A DNA stretch of 64,000 nt from NCBI RefSeq assembly GCF_008373755.1, contig NZ_VUJV01000002.1, positions 62,001 to 126,000 on the forward strand, in the 5' to 3' direction. This stretch comes from Nocardioides humilatus. GTDB taxonomy: Bacteria > Actinomycetota > Actinomycetes > Propionibacteriales > Nocardioidaceae. The notes under the pieces are model-generated. The model did no database searches. It saw only the letters and a list, made by a program, of their open reading frames with translations, and had not been told where the DNA came from. A program made the position numbers and the translations under genes. Below, one piece after another: positions 16,748 to 24,391 of the stretch (the stretch's first letter is position 1; each line of letters begins with the position of its first letter).

Positions 16748-17919
16748 TCCGGCGACTGACCGCCGTTGGCGTCGCGATGGTGGCCGTCGGCGCCACCCTG
16801 AGTGCGCCGAACTCCGGCGCTACCGTGGCTCGCCGCGCGACGGAGCGGCCCGGCGACGTGATCAGCGCGACGGCGTACACACCGCGGCTGGTCGCGGGCG
16901 TCCCGATGTCGGCGCGGGCGTGGCGGATCACCTACGTGTCCCGTACGGCGACGGGCGATCCCACCCGCGTCACCGGCTCGGTCATCGTGCCCGACGAGCC
17001 GTGGAACGGGGAGGGCGCGCGCCCGCTGCTCGGCTTCGCCGTCGGCACCCAGGGGCTCGCCGACCGGTGCGCGGCGTCGCGTCAGCTCAGGTTGGGCACG
17101 GAGTACGAGGCACCGGTCATCGCCCAGGCGATCCAGCGCGGCTGGGCGGTCGCGGTGACCGACTACCCGGGTCTCGGCACGCCGGGCGACCACACCTACG
17201 TCGTCCACCAGGCCAACGGCCGCGCGGTCCTCGACTCGATGCGCGCCGCGCGTCGGCTGCCTGCGGCGGACATCGCGGCGCATGGACCCGCCGCGATCTA
17301 CGGGTTCTCGGAGGGCGGTGGCGCGGCAGGTGGAGCCATCGAGCTGCAGCCGACCTATGCGCCGGACATCCCGCTGAAGGGAGCGTTCGTCGGGGCCGCG
17401 CCGTCCGACTTCCGCGCCGTGCTCGACCACGTCGACGGCACCCCGCTGGTCTTCCTCGCCGGCTATGCAGCGGTCGGCTTCGAGCAGGCCTATCCCGGGA
17501 TCGGGTTCGACCGCTACCTGACGCCGCTGGGCCGCCGCATGCTCGACAAGGTCCGCGACACCTGCATCGTCGACGCCATCGCGCTCGGGCCGACGCAACC
17601 GCACGATCTCGATGCTTACTTCACGGCCGACCCGTTCAGCATCCCCTCGATCCGTCGCAGGTTGGCGCAGAACTCGCTCGGCCACACCGCGCCGCAGACG
17701 GCCGTGCTGGTGGGAGGGGGGACCAACGACGAGGTGATCCCGCACGCTGTCGTGAAGAAGCTCTACCGCGACTACTGCAGGCTGGGAGTCAACGCGCACT
17801 TCCGCGCGGTGCCGCTGACCGAGCACCTGAGCGGAGGAGCCTTGATCTCACCCGCGGCGATGCGCTTCCTGGCTGCCCGCTTCGCCGGGGAGCGGCTACC
17901 GCGGGCAGCAGACTGCTAG
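16744..17919 (+). CDS. Secreted lipase (fungal-type LIP/secretory lipase family)
   Basis: 391-residue alpha/beta hydrolase of the secretory-lipase (LIP) family. It has a signal peptide (MIRRLTAVGVAMVAVGATLSAP...). The nucleophile Ser189 is in the elbow YGFSEGGGAAGG, the probable acid is the Asp in GGGTNDEVIP, and the His is in PLTEHLSGG near the C-terminus. The DYPGLGTPGDHTY segment before the elbow is typical of this family. The ATG overlaps the synthetase stop (ATGA), so export of the lipase and intracellular acyl activation are expressed together. It probably hydrolyses acylglycerols or other esters outside the cell. Confidence 0.87.
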   Translation: MIRRLTAVGVAMVAVGATLSAPNSGATVARRATERPGDVISATAYTPRLVAGVPMSARAWRITYVSRTATGDPTRVTGSVIVPDEPWNGEGARPLLGFAVGTQGLADRCAASRQLRLGTEYEAPVIAQAIQRGWAVAVTDYPGLGTPGDHTYVVHQANGRAVLDSMRAARRLPAADIAAHGPAAIYGFSEGGGAAGGAIELQPTYAPDIPLKGAFVGAAPSDFRAVLDHVDGTPLVFLAGYAAVGFEQAYPGIGFDRYLTPLGRRMLDKVRDTCIVDAIALGPTQPHDLDAYFTADPFSIPSIRRRLAQNSLGHTAPQTAVLVGGGTNDEVIPHAVVKKLYRDYCRLGVNAHFRAVPLTEHLSGGALISPAAMRFLAARFAGERLPRAADC

Positions 17920-17930
17920 GCAAGACAACT

Positions 17931-17950
17931 AACAGTCAGGCTTGACTGTT
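17931..17950. promoter_or_regulatory. Operator palindrome upstream of TetR gene
   Basis: AACAGTCA-GGCT-TGACTGTT is a perfect 8-bp inverted repeat with a 4-bp spacer, starting 11 bp after the lipase stop and ending 26 bp before the chosen GTG of the TetR gene. A TTG at 17950 would put the start inside this dyad, which argues for GTG 17977. Autoregulation of the TetR-led operon is inferred. Confidence 0.65.
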
Positions 17951-17976
17951 TGTTTGTACCGAGCCATGCTGACCGG

Positions 17977-18594
17977 GTGACCACCCAGAGCACGTCTCGC
18001 GTCCCGCAGGAGGAGCGCACCCGCGCCATGCGGGCGCGGCTGCTCGAGGCCACGGTCGAGCTACTCGTCGAGAAGGGCTTCAGTGGTACGACGACCACGC
18101 TCGTCTCCGAGCGGGCCGGCGTCAGCCGCGGTGCCCAGCTCCACCACTTCCCGACGAAGAACGACCTGGTCGTCGCTGCCGTCGCCCACCTGACCGAGCG
18201 GCGCGGCGAGGAGCTCGCCGAGCGCGCCGCCGAGCTGCCGACCGGCAGCCAGCGCACCCGCGCGGTGATCCAGATGCTCGGTGACCACTTCGCGGGGCCC
18301 GTCTTCACCGCAGCACTCGAGCTCTGGGTCGCGGCACGAACCGATGCGGCCCTCCTTGAGGCAGTGGCGCCGCTGGAGCGGGTCCTCGGTCGCGAGACCC
18401 ACGTGATGACCGTCGAGCTGCTCGGGGCCGACGAGTCCCAGCCCGGCGTACGCGAGCTCATCCAGGCCACCCTCGACCTCGTGCGTGGCCTCGGCCTCGC
18501 CAGCACGCTCGGCGACGACACCCGTCGGCGCCGCAAGATCCTCGACCAGTGGGCGCTGACGCTGGACGTCGCGCTCGACAAGGAGAAGCAGTGA
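17977..18594 (+). CDS. TetR-family transcriptional regulator, head of the catabolic operon
   Basis: About 205 residues from GTG 17977 (VTTQSTSRVPQEERTRAMR...). The HTH domain reads LLEATVELLVEKGFSGTTTTLVSERAGVSRGAQLHHFPTKNDLVVAAV, with GAQLHHF as the recognition-helix end. The alternative TTG at 17950 falls inside the operator palindrome. The stop overlaps the start of the DinB-like gene, so the regulator is translated with the operon it probably represses through the site at 17931-17950. The inducer is likely an acyl-CoA or terpenoid-like intermediate of the downstream pathway (inference). Confidence 0.88.
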   Translation: MTTQSTSRVPQEERTRAMRARLLEATVELLVEKGFSGTTTTLVSERAGVSRGAQLHHFPTKNDLVVAAVAHLTERRGEELAERAAELPTGSQRTRAVIQMLGDHFAGPVFTAALELWVAARTDAALLEAVAPLERVLGRETHVMTVELLGADESQPGVRELIQATLDLVRGLGLASTLGDDTRRRRKILDQWALTLDVALDKEKQ

Positions 18595-19394
18595 GTGTCT
18601 TCGACGACGTCTACGCCGACCTGACCGCCGAGGGCGACCAGCTCCGCGCCGCAGTCGACGGACTCGACGACGCGGGCTGGCAGCAGCTCACTCCGGCGGA
18701 GGGCTGGACGATCGCGACCACGATCGCCCACCTGCTGTGGACCGACGAGGTCGCAGTCCTGGCCGCGGCGGCCCACACCCCCGAGGGCAAGGAGGCGTGG
18801 GACGAGGTCGTGCTCCAGGCCATCGCCGACCCGACCGGGTTCGTCGATGCGGCCGCCCTGGAGGTCGGAACCTTGGCGCCCGCCGACCTGCTCGCGCGCT
18901 GGGACGCCGGCCGTGCCGCTCTGGGCGTCGCCCTCCGCGGCCTGCCGGACGGGCAGAAGATGCCGTGGTTCGGGCCGCCGATGTCACCGACCTCGATGAC
19001 GACCGCCCGCTTCATGGAGACCTGGGCCCACGCCCTCGACGTCTACGACACGCTCGGCGGCGAGCGACCGGCACCGACCGATCGCATCAAGCAGGTCGCG
19101 CACCTCGGCGTCCGCACCCGCAACTACTCCTTCGCCCAGAACGAGCTCGAGCCGCCGGCCGACGAGTTCCGCATCGAGCTGACGGCGCCGAGCGGTGAGA
19201 CGTGGGCGTGGGGTCCCGAGGACGCACCGCAGTCGGTGAAGGGCTCCGCCTACGACTTCTGCCAGCTCGTCACCCAGCGCGTGCACCGCGACGACACCGA
19301 CCTGGTCGCCGTCGGTGACGACGCCGAGAAGTGGCTGACCATCGCCCAGGCCTTCGCCGGCCCCGCGGGCGGCGGTCGGGAGGTGAAGGCATGA
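18591..19394 (+). CDS. DinB/maleylpyruvate-isomerase-type metal-binding protein (TIGR03084-like)
   Basis: 267 residues from GTG 18591, which overlaps the TetR stop (GTGA). The N-terminal four-helix part (WTIATTIAHLLWTDEVAVL, later TARFMETWAHALDVYDTL) shows the spaced His residues that bind metal in mycothiol-dependent isomerases of the DinB superfamily. The overall sequence matches my memory of the actinobacterial TIGR03084 family. Mycothiol as cofactor is plausible for this phylum but not shown. It is the first enzyme-like gene of the operon and overlaps the AtuA-like gene by 4 bp, so it probably handles a pathway intermediate; the exact reaction is unknown. Confidence 0.75.
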   Translation: MSVFDDVYADLTAEGDQLRAAVDGLDDAGWQQLTPAEGWTIATTIAHLLWTDEVAVLAAAAHTPEGKEAWDEVVLQAIADPTGFVDAAALEVGTLAPADLLARWDAGRAALGVALRGLPDGQKMPWFGPPMSPTSMTTARFMETWAHALDVYDTLGGERPAPTDRIKQVAHLGVRTRNYSFAQNELEPPADEFRIELTAPSGETWAWGPEDAPQSVKGSAYDFCQLVTQRVHRDDTDLVAVGDDAEKWLTIAQAFAGPAGGGREVKA

Positions 19395-21151
19395 CCGAGG
19401 TCATCCGCGTCGGCAACTGCTCCGGCTTCTACGGCGATCGCCTGTCCGCCTTCCGCGACATGCTCGAGGGCGGCCCGCTCGACTACCTGACCGGTGACTA
19501 CCTCGCCGAGCTGACCATGCTCATCCTCGGCAAGGACACGTTCAAGGACCCCAACCTCGGCTACGCCCGGACCTTCGTGAAGCAGGCCGAGGACGCGCTC
19601 GGCCTCGCGCTGGAGAAGGGCGTCAAGGTCGTCGTCAACGCCGGTGGCGTCAACCCGCGCGGTCTGGCTGACAAGCTCCGCGAAGTCTCTGCGGGGCTCG
19701 GGCTTGACGCCAAGATCGCGCACGTCGAGGGCGACGACATCCGCGGTCAGGTCGCCGACCTCGGGCTCCTGCACGAGACCTACGGCAACCCGCTGACCGC
19801 CAACGCCTACCTCGGCGCCTTCGGCATCGCCGCGGCGCTCGACCAGGGCGCCGACCTCGTCGTCACCGGGCGCGTCACCGACGCCTCGGTCGTCGTCGGA
19901 CCGGCGATCGCCCACTTCGGCTGGACGCCGGAGGCCCACGACGCGCTCGCGGGCGCGGTCGTGGCGGGCCACATCATCGAGTGCGGCACCCAGGCGACCG
20001 GCGGCAACTTCAGCGGCTTCCTCGACCTGCCGCGCCGCGGCCTCACCCTGGGCTTCCCGATCGCCGAGCTCGCCAGCGACGGCTCCATGGTCATCACCAA
20101 GCACGACGGCACCGGCGGTGCGGTCACCGTCGACACGGTCACCGCGCAGCTCGTCTACGAGATCCAGACGACGAAGTACCTCAACCCCGACGTCACCGTC
20201 GATCTGGCCTCGATGAAGCTCGAGCAGGTCGGCGACGACCGCGTCGCGGTCACCGGTGTCACCGGGTCGGCCCCGCCCGAGCAGCTCAAGGTCTGCCTCA
20301 ACTACTTCGCCGGCTTCCGCAACTCCGCAGAGTTCGTCGTCACCGGCCTCGACGCCGACGCCAAGGTCGACTGGATCAAGGCTCAGGTCGAGGCAGCGCT
20401 CGGTGACCCTGAATCCGGGGAAGCGACGCGGCCCGCCAAGGTCGTGTGGTCCGGCGTCCGCACGGTCCAGCCCGACGCCGACACCGAGGAGGGCGCGTCG
20501 ATGCTGCTCCGAGTGACGGCCTTCGACCCGAGCGCCGACAAGGTGGGCAAGGGACTGACCGCGCCCATCATCGAGATCGCCCTGGCGTCCTACCCCGGCT
20601 TCAGCGTCACCCGCGTGCCCGGGCCCGGGACGGCCTACGGCGTCTACAGCCCGGCCTACATCGACCGGTCGACCGTGCAGCACACGGTGGTCCACCACGA
20701 CGGGACGACCGAGGTCATTCCCGACCCCAAGACCGCCACTACTCCGATCGACCCGCTCGAGGGGCAGCGGCCCTCGCCCTTCCCGGCGCCGAGTGACCGG
20801 CTCACGCGCCGCATCCCGCTCGGCACGTTCGTGCACGGTCGGTCCGGCGACAAGGGCGGCGACGCCAACATCGGGCTCTGGGTGAAGAACGACGGCCACC
20901 CGAAGTACGCCGAGCGGGTCACCTGGCTGACCAAGTTCATGTCGCGGCGGCGGGTGCGCGAGCTCATCCCCGAGGCCGCCGACCTCGACATCGAGGTCTA
21001 CGTGCTGCCCAACCTCGGCGGCGTCAACATCCTCATCCACGGCCTGCTCGACGAGGGCGTGGCCGCAACGCCCCGCTTCGACCCGCAGGCCAAGGGCCTG
21101 GCGGAGTGGATCCGCTCGCGTCTGGTCAACATCGAAGGGAACGTGTTGTGA
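19391..21151 (+). CDS. AtuA-like acyclic-terpene-utilisation family protein (DUF1446)
   Basis: 586 residues, starting at ATG 19391 in a 4-bp overlap. Residues about 1-450 are the DUF1446/AtuA domain (VIRVGNCSGFYGDRLSAFRDMLEGGPLDYLTGDYLAELTM, VVTGRVTDASVVVGP, IECGTQATGGNFSGF). The C-terminal about 110 residues form the small AtuA-like domain (IPLGTFVHGRSGDKGGDANIGLWVKN). AtuA was named from the Pseudomonas citronellol/geraniol cluster, where its reaction is not settled. Its position with acyl-CoA carboxylase and acyl-CoA dehydrogenase genes matches that type of cluster. Confidence 0.85.
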   Translation: MTEVIRVGNCSGFYGDRLSAFRDMLEGGPLDYLTGDYLAELTMLILGKDTFKDPNLGYARTFVKQAEDALGLALEKGVKVVVNAGGVNPRGLADKLREVSAGLGLDAKIAHVEGDDIRGQVADLGLLHETYGNPLTANAYLGAFGIAAALDQGADLVVTGRVTDASVVVGPAIAHFGWTPEAHDALAGAVVAGHIIECGTQATGGNFSGFLDLPRRGLTLGFPIAELASDGSMVITKHDGTGGAVTVDTVTAQLVYEIQTTKYLNPDVTVDLASMKLEQVGDDRVAVTGVTGSAPPEQLKVCLNYFAGFRNSAEFVVTGLDADAKVDWIKAQVEAALGDPESGEATRPAKVVWSGVRTVQPDADTEEGASMLLRVTAFDPSADKVGKGLTAPIIEIALASYPGFSVTRVPGPGTAYGVYSPAYIDRSTVQHTVVHHDGTTEVIPDPKTATTPIDPLEGQRPSPFPAPSDRLTRRIPLGTFVHGRSGDKGGDANIGLWVKNDGHPKYAERVTWLTKFMSRRRVRELIPEAADLDIEVYVLPNLGGVNILIHGLLDEGVAATPRFDPQAKGLAEWIRSRLVNIEGNVL

Positions 21152-22302
21152 CTTCTTTCAACTACGGCTTCACCGAGGAGCAGGTCGCCCTCAAGCAGTC
21201 GGCGATGGAGTTCACCCGCCGCGAGGTGACGCCCCACCTCGACCAGTGGGAGAAGGACGGCGAGATCCCGCGCGACTTCCAGAAGAAGCTCGCCCACGGC
21301 GGCTTCATCGGCGTCGGCGTGCCCGAGGAGGTCGGTGGCGACGGCGGCACCCTCATCGACGCGTGCGCGATGCAGGAGGGCTTCATGGAGGCCGGCTGGT
21401 CCGGCGGCCTGATGGCCTCGGCCTACACGCACGGCATCGCGATCCCGCACATCATCCAGAACGGCTCGCAGCAGCTGATCGACACCTACGTGCGCCCGGT
21501 GCTCAGCGGCGACATGATCGGTTCGCTCGGCATCACCGAGCCCGGCACCGGCTCCGACGTCGCCGGCATCACCACCCGCGCGGTGCGCGACGGTGACCAC
21601 TACGTCATCAACGGCGCCAAGACCTTCATCACCTCCTCGGTGCGCGGCGACTTCGTCACGACGGCGGTGCGCACCGCAGACACCGGCGCCCACGGGCTCT
21701 CGATGATCGTCGTCCCGAAGGGCACGCCGGGCTTCACCGTCTCCCGCAAGCTCGACAAGATGGGCTGGCTCGCCAGCGACACCGGCGAGCTGTCCTACGT
21801 CGACGTCCGTGTCCCGGTCGAGAACCTGGTCGGCGAGGAGAACCACGGCTTCTACTACATCGCGCAGAACTTCGTCTCCGAGCGGATCTGGCTCGCGCTC
21901 CTCGGCTACGGACACGCGCTGCGCTGCCTCAACCTCGCCGCGCAGTACTGCCGCGACCGCGAGACCTTCGGCAAGCCGCTCCTGGCCAACCAGGTCGTGC
22001 GCGCCAAGCTCACCGAGATGCACCGCCAGGTCGCCGTCGCCCGCAGCTACACCCTCGAGGTCGCGCAGCGGTACGACGCCGGGGAGGACGTCATCGCCGA
22101 GGCCTGCCTCGCGAAGCAGACCGCGGTGGACACGGCCGTGTGGGTCGCCGACCAGGCGGTCCAGCTGCACGGCGGGATGGGCTACATGCGCGAGTCCGAG
22201 GTGGAGCGGCACTACCGCGACGTCCGGCTCCTGCCGATCGGCGGCGGCTCCACCGAGGTGCTCACCGACCTCGCCGCGCGACTGCTGGGCTACGCGAAGT
22301 GA
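21148..22302 (+). CDS. Acyl-CoA dehydrogenase
   Basis: 384 residues from GTG 21148, which overlaps the AtuA-like stop. FAD-dependent dehydrogenase of acyl-CoA thioesters with the standard LGITEPGTGSDVAGITTRA and YVINGAKTFITSS blocks and the C-terminal QLHGGMGYMRESEVERHYRDVRLLPIGGGSTEV. Where medium-chain enzymes carry the catalytic Glu (YEGT), this protein has IGGGST. The base would then have to be elsewhere, as in isovaleryl-CoA and some terpenoid acyl-CoA dehydrogenases. This suits a branched substrate made upstream of the carboxylase; the exact substrate is not readable. Confidence 0.9.
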   Translation: MTSFNYGFTEEQVALKQSAMEFTRREVTPHLDQWEKDGEIPRDFQKKLAHGGFIGVGVPEEVGGDGGTLIDACAMQEGFMEAGWSGGLMASAYTHGIAIPHIIQNGSQQLIDTYVRPVLSGDMIGSLGITEPGTGSDVAGITTRAVRDGDHYVINGAKTFITSSVRGDFVTTAVRTADTGAHGLSMIVVPKGTPGFTVSRKLDKMGWLASDTGELSYVDVRVPVENLVGEENHGFYYIAQNFVSERIWLALLGYGHALRCLNLAAQYCRDRETFGKPLLANQVVRAKLTEMHRQVAVARSYTLEVAQRYDAGEDVIAEACLAKQTAVDTAVWVADQAVQLHGGMGYMRESEVERHYRDVRLLPIGGGSTEVLTDLAARLLGYAK

Positions 22303-22784
22303 GCGGCCTCCATCGCGAGGTCACGATGACGATCGCGGCCGCGCCCGAGAAGGTGTGGGACCTGGTCAGCGACGTCACGAGGATCGGCGAGTTCTCGCCC
22401 GAGACCTTCGAGGCCCGCTGGACGCGTGGCGCCACCGGCCCGGCCGTGGGCGCGACCTTCAAGGGTCACGTGAAGCGCAACGGGGTGGGGCCGACGTACT
22501 GGTCGCCGTGCACCGTGACGAAGTGCGTCGCGCCGGGGGCCGACGGCACCGGGGTGTTCGAGTTCTCGGTCGGGCTCGACGGGAGCGCCTGGACCAACTG
22601 GGGCTACCGGCTCGCGCCCGAGGGTCCTGACGGTGCTGCCACCCGCGTGACGGAGTACTTCCGGCTCGAGCCGAAGTGGTTCCTGCGCGGCTACTGGCTG
22701 GTGCTCGGCGCACTGCGCGGCCGCACCAACGAGCGCGGGATGCGCACGACCCTCGAGAGGATGAAGGAGGTGCTGGAGGCATGA
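22299..22784 (+). CDS. SRPBCC-family (START/Bet v1-like) protein
   Basis: 161 residues from GTG 22299, overlapping the dehydrogenase stop. It has the SRPBCC opening VTMTIAAAPEKVWDLVSDVTRIGEFSPETFEARWTRGATGP and an alternating beta pattern with a C-terminal helix (GMRTTLERMKEVLEA). Such proteins bind hydrophobic ligands in a deep pocket; some are dehydrases or cyclases. It lies inside the operon between dehydrogenase and carboxylase genes and may bind the lipid-like substrate. No catalytic residue can be named. The ATGA overlap with the carboxylase gene supports co-translation. Confidence 0.78.
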   Translation: MSGLHREVTMTIAAAPEKVWDLVSDVTRIGEFSPETFEARWTRGATGPAVGATFKGHVKRNGVGPTYWSPCTVTKCVAPGADGTGVFEFSVGLDGSAWTNWGYRLAPEGPDGAATRVTEYFRLEPKWFLRGYWLVLGALRGRTNERGMRTTLERMKEVLEA

Positions 22785-24391
22785 CCACGGAGACCACGGA
22801 AGCGCCGGTGGAGCTGACCCGGCGCGAGGCGATGCTCGCCAAGCTCGAGTCGCTCCACGAGGAGCAGGCGAAGGCCGTCGAGGCGGGTGGCAAGTACATC
22901 GAGCGCCACCGGCAGCGCGGCAAGCTCACCGCTCACGAGCGGATCGAGCTGCTCGTCGACGAGGGCTCGGCCTTCCTCGAGCTGATGCCGCTGGCCGGCT
23001 GGGGCAGCGACTTCGCGGTCGGTGCCAGCATGATCACCGGCATCGGCGTCGTCTCGGGCGTCGAGTGCATGATCGTCGCCAACGACCCCACGGTGAAGGG
23101 CGGCGCCCTCAACCCGTGGTCGCTGAAGAAGTCGATGCGGGCCTCCGACATCGCCGAGCAGAACCACCTGCCGACGATCAACCTCACCGAGTCCGGTGGC
23201 GCCGACCTGCCGACCCAGAAGGAGATCTTCATCCCGGGCGGTCGCGGCTTCCGCAACATCACCCGGGCGTCGGCGCGCAAGCAGCCGACCGTCTCGGTGG
23301 TCTTCGGCAACTCGACCGCGGGCGGTGCCTACGTCCCCGGCATGAGCGACTACGTGATCATGGTCAAGGAGGGTGCGAAGGTCTTCCTGGCCGGCCCGCC
23401 CCTGGTCAAGATGGCCACCGGCGAGGAGACCGACGACGAATCGCTCGGTGGTGCCGAGATGCACTCCCGGATCTCCGGTCTCTCCGACTACCTCGCCGCC
23501 GACGAGCACGACGCGATCCGCCAGGCCCGCCGCGTGGTCGCCCGCCTCAACTGGCGCAAGAAGGGCGACCCGCCCGCACCGACCTACGCCGAGCCCGACC
23601 TCGACGCCGACGAGCTCCTCGACCTGATCCCGACCGACCTCAAGGAGCCCTTCGACCCGCGTGAGGCGATCCTGCGGATCGTTGACGGGACCAGCCCTGG
23701 TCCGGGGGGCAACGAGGTGCCGTTCGACGAGTTCAAGCCCCTCTACGGCTCGGCGCTCTGCGTCGGCTGGGCGCGCCTGCACGGCCGCGAGATCGGCATC
23801 CTCGCCAACGCGCGTGGCGTGCTGATGAGCGAGGAGGCGCAGAAGGCCGCCCAGTTCATCCAGCTGGCCAACCAGAAGGACACCCCGCTCCTCTTCCTGC
23901 ACAACACGACCGGCTACATGGTCGGCAAGGAGTACGAGCAGAACGGCATCATCAAGCACGGCGCGATGATGATCAACGCGGTCTCCAACTCCCAGGTGCC
24001 GCATCTGACGGTGATCATGGGGGCGTCCTACGGGGCCGGCAACTACGGCATGAACGGCCGCGCCTACGACCCGCGCTTCCTCTTCACCTGGCCCTCGGCA
24101 AAGTCGTCGGTGATGGGCCCTGCCCAGCTCGCCGGCGTGCTCGAGATCGTCGCTCGGGAGTCCGCGGAGAAGAAGGGCGAGGTCTTCGACGCCGAAGGCT
24201 TCAAGGGCATCAAGGAGATGGTCGAGGCTCAGATCGAGGAGCAGTCGCTGCCCTACGTGCTCTCCGGGATGGTCTACGACGACGGTGTCATCGACCCCCG
24301 CGACACCCGCACCGTCCTGGGGATCTGCCTGTCCGTGATCGACAACCAGCCCATCGAGGGCGCGATGAACTTCGGGGTGTTCCGGCTGTGA
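22781..24391 (+). CDS. Acyl-CoA carboxylase beta subunit (carboxyltransferase)
   Basis: 536-residue biotin-dependent carboxyltransferase subunit. The N-terminal crotonase-like half contains LPTINLTESGGADLPTQ and VVFGNSTAGGAYVPGMSDYVIMV, which binds acyl-CoA. The C-terminal half contains FLHNTTGYMVGKEYEQNGIIKHGAMMINAV and IMGASYGAGNYGMNGRAY, the biotin side. The pattern AGGAYVPGMSD is closer to methylcrotonyl/geranyl-CoA carboxylases than to acetyl/propionyl-CoA types. The start ATG 22781 overlaps the SRPBCC stop. Its partner alpha subunit starts 4 bp inside its 3' end. Carboxylation of a 3-methyl-2-enoyl-CoA is the natural reading of this context. Confidence 0.93.
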   Translation: MTTETTEAPVELTRREAMLAKLESLHEEQAKAVEAGGKYIERHRQRGKLTAHERIELLVDEGSAFLELMPLAGWGSDFAVGASMITGIGVVSGVECMIVANDPTVKGGALNPWSLKKSMRASDIAEQNHLPTINLTESGGADLPTQKEIFIPGGRGFRNITRASARKQPTVSVVFGNSTAGGAYVPGMSDYVIMVKEGAKVFLAGPPLVKMATGEETDDESLGGAEMHSRISGLSDYLAADEHDAIRQARRVVARLNWRKKGDPPAPTYAEPDLDADELLDLIPTDLKEPFDPREAILRIVDGTSPGPGGNEVPFDEFKPLYGSALCVGWARLHGREIGILANARGVLMSEEAQKAAQFIQLANQKDTPLLFLHNTTGYMVGKEYEQNGIIKHGAMMINAVSNSQVPHLTVIMGASYGAGNYGMNGRAYDPRFLFTWPSAKSSVMGPAQLAGVLEIVARESAEKKGEVFDAEGFKGIKEMVEAQIEEQSLPYVLSGMVYDDGVIDPRDTRTVLGICLSVIDNQPIEGAMNFGVFRL

